Shown piece by piece: positions 1 through 5,028 of a stretch of DNA of 6,184 nt. Positions within the stretch are counted from its first letter, which is position 1, and every line of letters starts with the position of its first letter. The notes under the pieces were generated by a model that ran no database searches, was not told the DNA's origin, and saw only the letters and a program-made list of their open reading frames with translations. A program made the translations under genes and the position numbers. The stretch covers positions 1-6,184 of the forward strand of contig QHNF01000126.1 in NCBI GenBank assembly GCA_003218345.1, in the 5' to 3' direction. The DNA is from Verrucomicrobiota bacterium. GTDB lineage: Bacteria; Verrucomicrobiota; Verrucomicrobiia; Chthoniobacterales; UBA10450.

Positions 1-357
1 ATCGTGCGAGCGCGCAAGATTCTTCCGATCGTGAGCGTGCAGAACCGGTACAATATTGAGGACCGAAAAACGGAAAACACCCTAGTGTATTGCCAGAAGG
101 AGGGCATTGGTTTTATACCATGGTTCCCTATCGGCGGAGGCAGGGGCTTGCAACCTGAGAATGCGCTGGAAAGAGTGGCCAAGGATCATGGCGTGAGCGT
201 TATCCAGGTCGCGCTTGCTTGGCTTCTGGAGCGATCGCCCGTGATGCTGCCGATTCCCGGGACGTCATCGCTCGCGCATCTGGAAGAAAACGTCGCTGCC
301 GCGAAGCTCAAATTGGCCCCGGCGGAATGGAAAGCGATTGACGCTTTGGCAAGTTAA
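1..357 (+). CDS. Aldo/keto reductase, C-terminal part (5' end outside window)
   Basis: This is the C-terminal third of an NAD(P)H-dependent aldo/keto reductase, a TIM-barrel enzyme that reduces aldehydes or ketones in the cytoplasm. The reading frame is open from the first base, and the GTG at position 4 is internal, so the start lies upstream. Family landmarks appear in order: the strand with VSVQNRYN (about nt 31-54), the [10 protein letters not shown] strand (about 112-141), a helix with [11 protein letters not shown], and the cofactor-phosphate-binding signature [13 protein letters not shown] (about 253-291). A C-terminal helix [12 protein letters not shown] closes the protein before TAA. 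The catalytic Asp-Tyr-Lys-His tetrad would be in the missing N-terminal part, so activity cannot be judged. The pattern suits the YajO/Tas-like class of monomeric AKRs. The substrate is unknown. About 100 nt separate it from the next gene on the same strand. Confidence 0.9.
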   Translation: MVRARKILPIVSVQNRYNIEDRKTENTLVYCQKEGIGFIPWFPIGGGRGLQPENALERVAKDHGVSVIQVALAWLLERSPVMLPIPGTSSLAHLEENVAAAKLKLAPAEWKAIDALAS

Positions 358-396
358 GGGTTGCGCTGAGCCGCTTCCCACCGTGTAGGTTTACGA

Positions 397-454
397 TTCG
401 ACAGGCAAGATGCCTGTCTGCCGAGACAGGCTGGAAGCCTATCTTCCAGTCGAA
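397..454. repeat. Nested inverted-repeat / stem-loop cluster
   Basis: Several perfect stems are packed into 58 nt. GACAGGC (400-406) pairs with GCCTGTC (412-418) across a 5-nt loop. Alternatively, GCCTGTCT (412-419) pairs with AGACAGGC (424-431) across a 4-nt loop. CTGGAAG (431-437) pairs with CTTCCAG (443-449) across a 5-nt loop. An outer stem, TTCGAC (397-402) with GTCGAA (449-454), can close the whole unit. The first two stems share an arm, so they are mutually exclusive. There is no T-tract on either strand, which argues against a simple intrinsic terminator. The unit ends 7 nt before the ATG of the HD gene, where no Shine-Dalgarno sequence is visible. It resembles a REP-like dispersed intergenic repeat, but that needs genome-wide copies to prove. 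Confidence 0.75.
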
Positions 455-461
455 AACAAAT

Positions 462-1076
462 ATGCAGCTCTCGCCTCAGTTTGAAAAAGCGTTGATTTAC
501 GCTACGCGAATTCACGGCGGACAACTCCGGAAGAAGACCAGGGTTCCCTACGTCGCGCATATCCTCGGGGTCGCTGCAATCGCGATGGAATACGGCGCGA
601 ATGAAACCGAAGCGATCGCCGCGCTGTTGCACGATGCAGTAGAGGATTGCGGCGGAGCGACACGGCTGCGTGATATCGAGCGAAAGTTCGGAAAAGACGT
701 CGCGAGAATCGTGGAAGGTTGCACTGACACAGACCAAACACCGAAGCCGCCGTGGCTGGAGCGCAAGAAGGCTTATATAACTCACGTTCGACACGCGCCG
801 ATACCGACAAAACTCGTGTCCGCTTCCGACAAGCTGCACAATGTCCGCGCGATCTTGATGGATTATCGCCAGGAAGGAGAAAGACTCTGGTCGCGATTCA
901 ATGGCGGAAAACAAGGCGCTCTTTGGTATTATCGAGCACTCGTGAGTGCGTTTAGCGGCAAACGCGTTCAGCCGCTCGTGCAGGAGATCGACCGCACTCT
1001 AACCAAGCTTGAATTGCTTTCGAACAATGGAGTGCGAGTGCGACATCCACCGGCGCCAAATGAAGCGGCCACATAA
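462..1076 (+). CDS. Stand-alone HD-domain phosphohydrolase, SpoT/MESH1-like (putative small alarmone hydrolase)
   Basis: This 204-aa cytoplasmic protein is related to the hydrolase domain of RelA/SpoT enzymes, which remove the 3'-pyrophosphate from (p)ppGpp. The HD-domain signatures are all present: HGGQLRKKTRVPYVAH (residues 18-33, metal-ligand His33), LLHDAVEDCGG (55-65, His57-Asp58 metal pair and Glu61-Asp62, matching the catalytic ED of Rel hydrolases), and ASDKLHNVRAI (121-131, metal-ligand Asp123 and Asn127). The WYYRALVSAF segment (155-164) is typical of the C-terminal helices of the family. There is no synthetase, TGS or ACT domain, and the length fits single-domain alarmone hydrolases. 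Substrate assignment is by family only; hydrolysis of another nucleotide is possible. The ATG at 462 fits the usual family N-terminus, but no clear ribosome binding site precedes it and a hairpin cluster ends 7 nt upstream. Its 3' end overlaps the next gene by 17 nt, suggesting an operon and translational coupling. Confidence 0.88.
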   Translation: MQLSPQFEKALIYATRIHGGQLRKKTRVPYVAHILGVAAIAMEYGANETEAIAALLHDAVEDCGGATRLRDIERKFGKDVARIVEGCTDTDQTPKPPWLERKKAYITHVRHAPIPTKLVSASDKLHNVRAILMDYRQEGERLWSRFNGGKQGALWYYRALVSAFSGKRVQPLVQEIDRTLTKLELLSNNGVRVRHPPAPNEAAT

Positions 1077-2022
1077 GGTCATAAACAGCGGATTCTACTT
1101 AGTTGTCTTAGTCCTGTTGCTGTGCGCGCTACAGAACATTTCAGCTGCCGAGCACCCTGACACAATGCGAGTCACGTTGCTCGGTACAGGAACTCCCTTC
1201 CCGGTTGCGGAGCGATTTGGCTCGGCCATCCTCGTCGAAGCAGCAGGCAAGAAGCTCTTATTTGATGGTGGCCGCGGTGCCGTGATTCGCCTGGCGCAGG
1301 CTGGAGTGAGTCCGAAAGAAATCGACGGCCTCTTCCTAACTCATCTTCACTCCGACCATGTTGTTGGAATCCCGGATTTGTGGCTTTCGGGGTGGTTTTT
1401 GGGCCGCGACAAACCGCTCCGAATGTGGGCCCCGCCAGGAGGTCGCAGCATGGCGAAGCACCTTGTTCAGGCATTTGCTTTTGATATCCGCATTCGTGAG
1501 GCTGCTCCCGACCATCTTCCGGCCAAAGGCGTCCAAATCGATGCGAAAGAAGTCGCGCAGGGCAAGATCTATGACGACGGTTTGGCGCGAGTCTCCGCAT
1601 TCCTCGTCGATCATGGAACCGTGAAACCGGCATTTGGATATCGCGTCGATTCTGCTGGTCACTCAGTGGTTATCTCCGGAGACACGAAGTTTTGTCCGAA
1701 CCTTATTGATTTCGCCCGGGACACAGACTGCCTCGTTCATGTCGCCTGGAGCGCCGGATGGAAAAACCCTACACCTCCGTCTCAGCGCTTGCTGGCGTCC
1801 GCGGAAGATGCAGGGCGCGTGTTCGCGACGGTAAGACCGAAGCTCGGTGTTATCTATCACTACAAAGATGAAGAAGGACTTTCGAGCGCAGTGCGCAAAG
1901 AATACAGCGGTCCGTTCGTGATCGCCAAAGATCTGATGTTAATCAATATTGGAGCCACCGTCACCTGGCGCGGAGGATTTTCCGCCAGCAGTGCAACCGA
2001 CAAAGATAAGTCCGGACGTTGA
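1060..2022 (+). CDS. Exported metallo-beta-lactamase-fold hydrolase, RNase Z-like
   Basis: This 320-aa MBL-fold metal-dependent hydrolase carries an N-terminal signal peptide. The start chosen is the ATG at 1060: it gives a basic N-region (MKRPHK), a hydrophobic core (FYLVVLVLLLCAL) and a likely cleavage site near ISAA-EH. TTG 1009 or ATG 1027 would place hydrophilic residues ahead of the signal. The mature domain begins with RVTLLGTGTPFP, as in RNase Z and related hydrolases. Metal-binding motifs are THLHSDH (residues 94-100), the His of VDHGT (185) followed by FGYRV, SGDT (206-209, Asp208) and a last histidine in VIYHYKD (267). These are the expected ligands for a two-zinc site, so the enzyme is probably active. 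Export makes tRNA 3' processing unlikely; a periplasmic hydrolase acting on a small ester, lactone or phosphodiester is more plausible, but the substrate cannot be read from sequence. It overlaps the HD gene by 17 nt. Its last codons are partly repeated in the duplicated unit near 2613. Confidence 0.88.
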   Translation: MKRPHKVINSGFYLVVLVLLLCALQNISAAEHPDTMRVTLLGTGTPFPVAERFGSAILVEAAGKKLLFDGGRGAVIRLAQAGVSPKEIDGLFLTHLHSDHVVGIPDLWLSGWFLGRDKPLRMWAPPGGRSMAKHLVQAFAFDIRIREAAPDHLPAKGVQIDAKEVAQGKIYDDGLARVSAFLVDHGTVKPAFGYRVDSAGHSVVISGDTKFCPNLIDFARDTDCLVHVAWSAGWKNPTPPSQRLLASAEDAGRVFATVRPKLGVIYHYKDEEGLSSAVRKEYSGPFVIAKDLMLINIGATVTWRGGFSASSATDKDKSGR

Positions 2023-2479
2023 CGAACGCCGCGCTAGCCAAAGACGAGTCCTTGGGGTAGCATGCTTCATGAAGTCAAAATACAACTCCGCTAGCAGGTT
2101 CTTCCTGATTTTTGTTTTCATTTACGCGGTTTCGATTGGAAACGCCGTCGCTCAACCGGGTGGCCGTCTGATCGTTCTGAGGACGCCGAACTTTGGATGG
2201 AATTTAGCTTTCCATCTGCAGATCGACGGCATGTCTGTCGCGAATATCGTACAGGGTCGCCACTATGACGGTTGGCTACCAGCGGGGCACCATGTCCTAA
2301 CCGTGTACAAGGTGCCATATGTCGGCTACGTCGAGCCGACTTCGATAACAGTGAACATCCAGCCGGGATCGACTTATGTGTTCACTGCGATGTGGGATTC
2401 GGGTCTGGTTTTTCTCCGCCCATCAGCGGTGCCGTTGTCCCCCGGGGCGGAGTGGCAACTTCCAAAGTGGCCTCGTTGA
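1980..2479 (+). repeat. Tandem duplication, unit 1 (3' end of MBL gene plus small exported-protein gene)
   Basis: This stretch aligns to unit 2 (2613-3078) at an offset of 631-633 nt. The similarity starts inside the MBL gene (TTCCGCCAGCAGTG here, TTCCGGCGGCAGT in unit 2), runs through ATAAGTCCGGACGTTGA with the MBL stop codon, and continues into the next gene. From the ATAAGTCC motif to the following ATG the distance is exactly 63 nt in both units. Similarity may continue weakly past the stop codon. Confidence 0.8.
2069..2479 (+). CDS. Small exported protein of unknown function, beta-rich (DUF2846/PEGA-like features)
   Basis: This is a 136-aa secreted or periplasmic protein. The ATG at 2069 is chosen because it begins a clean signal peptide: MKSKYNSASR, a hydrophobic stretch FFLIFVFIYAVSIG and a likely cleavage at AVA-QP. 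GGGGT lies 10 nt upstream as a weak ribosome binding site. The mature part starts GGRLIVLR and alternates short beta strands. An IDG turn (about residue 53) is followed by LPAGHHVLTVY (about 71-81) and ITVNIQPGSTYVFTAMW (about 94-110). This order (strand, IDG turn, PAGxH, then PGxTY) is reminiscent of DUF2846 or PEGA-type surface domains, but I cannot assign a family. No catalytic residues are evident and the only cysteine would lie upstream of the start. It follows the MBL gene by 46 nt, possibly in the same transcript. A second, broken copy begins at 2700. Confidence 0.8.
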   Translation: MKSKYNSASRFFLIFVFIYAVSIGNAVAQPGGRLIVLRTPNFGWNLAFHLQIDGMSVANIVQGRHYDGWLPAGHHVLTVYKVPYVGYVEPTSITVNIQPGSTYVFTAMWDSGLVFLRPSAVPLSPGAEWQLPKWPR

Positions 2480-2612
2480 AGTTTACTGACTGGATATTGT
2501 GAATCGACGGATGGATTGAGACCTTGGCTGAGCATTCCGTTACAGCCATGGCAACTTAGACCTTAACTCAGTAGCAAACCAGGAGTGGATAGCCTCGCTG
2601 GCTCGTAAGGTC

Positions 2613-3078
2613 TTCCGGCGGCAGTACCCGACAGCTATAAGTCCGAACGTTGATCAACGCCGCACTGGTCAAAGAGCAGTCCAAGCGTAACATGGGCCCA
2701 TGAAGTCAAGATACAACTCTGCCAGCAGACTCTTTTTGATCTTTGCTCTCGCTTGCGTAGTCTCGATCGGAACTGCCGGCGCTCAGCCGAGTGGGCGTCT
2801 CATTGTTTTGAGGGCTCCGAACTTTGGATGGAATTTGGCCCTCAATCTTAAGATCGATGGCAGAACGGGTCGCCAACCTCGTGCAGGGACGCCGCTATGA
2901 CCACTTGGTGCCAGCGGGGCGTCATGTGTTGACGGCCTCGGCCGTGCCAAACTACTACTTTTATTCTCCGACATCGACGGTGCTGAACGTGCGGTCCGGG
3001 CAAACATACGTATTCACCGCAGTATGGCAGGATTCGGATCGTGTCGTTCTCGTTCCATCAGCGCTGCCCGTGGGGTAG
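2613..3078 (+). repeat. Tandem duplication, unit 2 (diverged)
   Basis: This is the second copy of the unit at 1980-2479. It begins with a non-coding remnant of the MBL gene's last codons (about 2613-2653, including ATAAGTCCGAACGTTGA) and then holds the pseudogene at 2700-3078. Divergence is spread over many positions, with a 2-nt gap near 2626 and small compensating indels just before the ATG. The duplication is therefore old rather than a recent assembly artefact. The spacer between the units (2480-2612) shows no gene or recognisable element. Confidence 0.75.
2700..3078 (+). pseudogene. Frameshifted paralogue of the small exported protein
   Basis: The first frame (2700-2900) encodes a signal peptide and N-terminus nearly the same as its neighbour's: MKSRYNSASRLFLIF, then GRLIVLRAPNFGWNLALNLKIDG. 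It then runs into unrelated residues and a TGA at 2898. The matching C-terminal half continues in the +1 frame to TAG 3076-3078: RVANLVQGRRYDHLVPAGRH, and later SGQTYVFTAVW. Between the shared GGC (2859-2861) and the shared GTCGC (2869 onward) this copy has 7 nt where the first copy has 6. A one-base insertion, probably in the GGG run at 2867-2869, explains the break. Restoring the frame gives about 125 aa, shorter at the C-terminus than the 136-aa intact copy. A sequencing error is the alternative explanation. No slippery sequence or other sign of programmed frameshifting was seen. Confidence 0.8.
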
Positions 3079-3168
3079 CCGTGCTAGCTTGAATACTGGA
3101 TGCTGAAGCAAAAGCGGGCCCAAAGGTAGTGCAAGCTTCCCGGTCGCCAGTCGGACACACTCGTCCTT

Positions 3169-3182
3169 TCGCGAGCTCGCGA
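3169..3182. repeat. Perfect 14-nt palindrome between convergent genes
   Basis: TCGCGAGCTCGCGA equals its own reverse complement. It lies between the end of the duplicated pseudogene and the end of the minus-strand GYD gene. With no spacer it would make a poor RNA hairpin, and no T-tract follows on either strand. A protein-binding site or chance are both possible. Confidence 0.4.
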
Positions 3183-3227
3183 TGTTACTTGCCACGGGTT
3201 GGCTGTGTCTCGCTCCCTTAATGCGAG

Positions 3228-3521
3228 CTATTTGATTTTCGCCAGAACTTTTTCCATGTCGTCCTTGCGGAAGGCGCGCATGGTGTGGCTCTTGACGTTG
3301 CCGAGTGAGCCGATCTTAAGCATGAAGGCGCTCATGGTCTCGTCATCAGGTGCATCGAAGACGACCACAGCGTCGTACGCACCCATCGTCCAGAATTCCT
3401 CCACGATCTTCATGCCCATTTTCTCCGCCTCCGCCATCGCGGCGTCTCCCCGTTTGACTGTGTCCTTGATATTGCGGATGCCCTGGTCAGCAAACTGAAT
3501 CAGACCTACATAAGTAGCCAT
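3228..3521 (-). CDS. GYD-domain protein
   Basis: This 97-aa small cytoplasmic protein of the GYD family (named for a conserved Gly-Tyr-Asp) has a ferredoxin-like alpha/beta fold. The biochemical role of the family is not established. The family pattern runs the whole length: MATYVGLIQFADQGIRNIKD at the N-terminus, an EEFWTMGAYDAVVVFDAPDD strand-turn-strand (about residues 41-60, with AYD in place of GYD), and IGSLGNVKSHTMRAF near the C-terminus. The start at 3521 is supported by a strong Shine-Dalgarno AAGGAGA (plus-strand 3529-3535) placed 7 nt before the ATG. Starting further upstream would add a non-homologous leader. The gene stands alone, divergent from the regulator at 3777 and convergent with the pseudogene ending at 3078. 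Full length and intact. Confidence 0.92.
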   Translation of the reverse strand: MATYVGLIQFADQGIRNIKDTVKRGDAAMAEAEKMGMKIVEEFWTMGAYDAVVVFDAPDDETMSAFMLKIGSLGNVKSHTMRAFRKDDMEKVLAKIK

Positions 3522-3552
3522 AGTGTTCTCTCCTTTCGTGTACCTGTCTGAA

Positions 3553-3580
3553 AGATTATTACGAATTCGTGTCGGCGCAA
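3553..3580 (-). promoter_or_regulatory. Possible promoter of the GYD gene
   Basis: Reading the minus strand, TTGCGC (3580-3575) and TAATCT (3558-3553) are separated by 16 nt and resemble -35 and -10 boxes. They end about 30 nt before the start codon. An overlapping TAATAAT just upstream is an alternative -10. The match is partial and is offered only because the spacing and position fit. Confidence 0.25.
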
Positions 3581-3671
3581 AAAGATAAGCGGCGTTCGGC
3601 ACGCCAGCGGCTCTGCTCGCGAACACCTTCGGAGTCGCGCCCTGTCAAAATTGCGCCCGATTTGTTGATGA

Positions 3672-3690
3672 GGTTACTCCGCCAGTAACC
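3672..3690. promoter_or_regulatory. Inverted repeat in the divergent intergenic region (possible operator)
   Basis: GGTTACT (3672-3678) and AGTAACC (3684-3690) form a perfect 7-bp inverted repeat around CCGCC. It sits between the divergent GYD gene and the AraC-type regulator pseudogene, about 90 nt upstream of the latter's start. No T-tract follows, so it is not an obvious terminator. A dimeric regulator's binding site is a reasonable guess, but chance cannot be excluded. Confidence 0.35.
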
Positions 3691-3776
3691 AGGAACAATA
3701 CGATTGTGGCTCGTAATGTCGGTTCTGTGTCCTATCAGCGACGTCGAAGGATGGCGTATTGTGGAGCAAACTAGCA

Positions 3777-4648
3777 ATGAATCCAAAGCGGATTGGATTT
3801 CTTGGTTTTGAGGACGTTGCCGCATCAAACCTGACGGGTGCCGCGGATGTTTTTGCAGCTGCGGTCCTCGATGGAGGTTATGGCAATCGGATTTCATGTT
3901 ACCAGATCTGCACGATCGGTTTCACCTCGGAATGTTTTCGCGCTGAATCCGGAATCACATTCAGGCCGGACAGCACGCTTGAAGCCGTGTCCGAGTTAGA
4001 CACGATTGTCGTCCCAGGCGGCAACGGGCTCCGGAAGCCCTTGGTTGTTGAAAGGATTGCCGATTGGATCCTGGCGCGCGTAAACCAGACGCGACACGTC
4101 GCAGTGATCGGTGCTGGAATTTATGCTGTGGCACCAACTGGGTTACTCGATGGCCGCGAAGTTACTACTAATCGGCGCTATGCCAGCGATGTGGTGCGGT
4201 GTTTCCCGAAGCTACGGCTTGATTCCACGAGACAACTTGTTAGGGACGGCGCGTTTTATACTTCCTCTGGTCCTCGTGCAGCTATCGATCTCTCGCTCGC
4301 CTCGATTGAAGAGGACTATGGCCGGCATGTGGCATTGGCTGCCGCCCAGGAGTTCGTGGCACCATCATTGAACGGGAATGGTCAGCACAAACTGCCCAGC
4401 CCAGTTGTGTTTGACAGTCAGCCGGCTGATCGATTGCGGAACTCATCCCCTGGATTATGCGAAATTTACACGAAGACCGTTCAGTCAATGCTCTGGCGCG
4501 GAGAGCATGCATGTCGCCCAGTCATTTCACTCGTGCCTTTAAAAGCGTATTTAGCAGCACGCCGGCGTAGGCATACTGCCAATCACACCTGAAATCATTG
4601 GGGCGGAAAGCTTATCTGTGCTAACAGCTCGAATTCGATGCAGCCCGT
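3777..4648 (+). pseudogene. GlxA-type transcriptional regulator (DJ-1/PfpI + AraC HTH), frameshifted and degraded
   Basis: The N-terminal half encodes a DJ-1/PfpI-like amidotransferase-fold sensor domain of the GlxA family: RIGFLGFEDVAASNLTGAAD (residues 5-24), LDTIVVPGGNGLRKPL (74-89), TGLLDGREVTT (121-131), YTSSGPRAAIDLSLASIEED (161-180). The frame then loses its homology and ends at TGA 4590-4592. The expected AraC helix-turn-helix is in another frame: IAELIPWIM, then ALARRACMSPSHFTRAFK and SSTPA, ending at TAG 4568-4570. A TGA at 4427-4429 in that frame places the shift between about 4427 and 4436, consistent with loss of one base. Beyond the TAG, QLEFDAAR (4625-4648) looks like the next AraC helix in the same frame, but it is separated from TPA by two stops and roughly 15 surplus codons; the second HTH is not recognisable. 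The usual nucleophile position is Gly112 and the usual His is Asn132. The start ATG 3777 has GGAG 10 nt upstream. The gene is probably dead. Confidence 0.85.
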
Positions 4649-4741
4649 ATTTTACCAAATCGGAGCCGATCAGCTACACCTGCACGGCCATGAGCGATAA
4701 CTAAGGCGCAACTGAGTGGATAATATATTCGTTGAACTTAC
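4649..4741. other. Non-coding stretch between pseudogenes
   Basis: No open frame, RNA gene or repeat is supportable here. It probably contains the eroded end of the AraC domain, which would normally extend about 50 residues beyond QLEFDAAR, but I could not follow it in any frame. With the flanking remnants it makes the whole interval 4593-5028 free of any intact gene. Confidence 0.4.
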
Positions 4742-4930
4742 ATAGCACTGGAAGCGGGTGAAGCTCTCAGCACGACCGCGCAGATTGCCGTGGCACTCGC
4801 CGGTTTTGCCGGGGTAGTGGTGGTTTTCCGCCGCGAATCCGTTCACGAGTGGTTGTCGATCGACAGGTTTCGATTGCGGCTACTTCTAACGAACTTCCGC
4901 CGAAATAGCATGACAGTGGGTCCAAATTAG
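4742..4930 (+). pseudogene. Remnant of a small membrane-protein gene (N-terminal fragment)
   Basis: A short open frame with no ATG start reads LEAGEALSTTAQIAVALAGF (from 4748), continues AGVVVVFRRESVHEWLSIDR and FRLRLLLTN, and stops at TAG 4928-4930. The hydrophobic AQIAVALAGFAGVVVVF is a convincing transmembrane helix. The pattern of such a helix, a short charged loop with a Trp, then DRxRLRLLL resembles the N-terminus of a group of uncharacterised bacterial membrane proteins that are normally much longer with further membrane helices. Here the frame is cut by a TGA at 4733 upstream, and no hydrophobic continuation is seen in any frame downstream of 4930. I infer a truncated relic. The resemblance is from memory of the pattern and would need a protein search. 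Confidence 0.5.
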
Positions 4931-4944
4931 AAAACAGGAGCAGT

Positions 4945-4979
4945 TGAACGAGATCCCGGGCTGCAAGACTGCTCGTTCA
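4945..4979. repeat. Inverted repeat between convergent units (weak terminator candidate)
   Basis: TGAACGAG (4945-4952) pairs perfectly with CTCGTTCA (4972-4979) across a 19-nt loop. It lies downstream of both the plus-strand membrane-protein remnant and the minus-strand channel gene. On the minus strand the stem is followed, after about 9 nt, by a T-rich CTGTTTTCTAATTT. The large loop and the gap before the T-tract make intrinsic termination uncertain. Confidence 0.3.
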
Positions 4980-5028
4980 CCCCTATCTCACCGCCGCAGT
5001 GTGTCCAGTCGGCGAGAGGATCGCTGAG

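Noticed and set aside
397..454. Intrinsic terminator for the aldo/keto reductase gene
   Set aside because: The stems are strong but no run of T follows on the plus strand (CGAAAACAAAT) and none on the minus strand.
354..914. Open frame of 186 codons on the minus strand
   Set aside because: It lies antisense to the HD hydrolase gene, has no recognisable domain, and the plus-strand frame has clear catalytic motifs.
1009..1059. Longer N-terminus for the MBL protein from TTG 1009 or ATG 1027
   Set aside because: These starts add hydrophilic residues before a complete signal peptide; ATG 1060 gives a normal exported-protein N-terminus.
2862..2900. Programmed +1 frameshift in the second exported-protein copy
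   Set aside because: The intact paralogue needs no shift, and there is no slippery codon pair, stop at the shift point or stimulatory structure that I can see.
3199..3498. Plus-strand open frame of 99 codons
   Set aside because: It is the antisense shadow of the GYD-domain gene, which has a strong ribosome binding site and full-length homology pattern.
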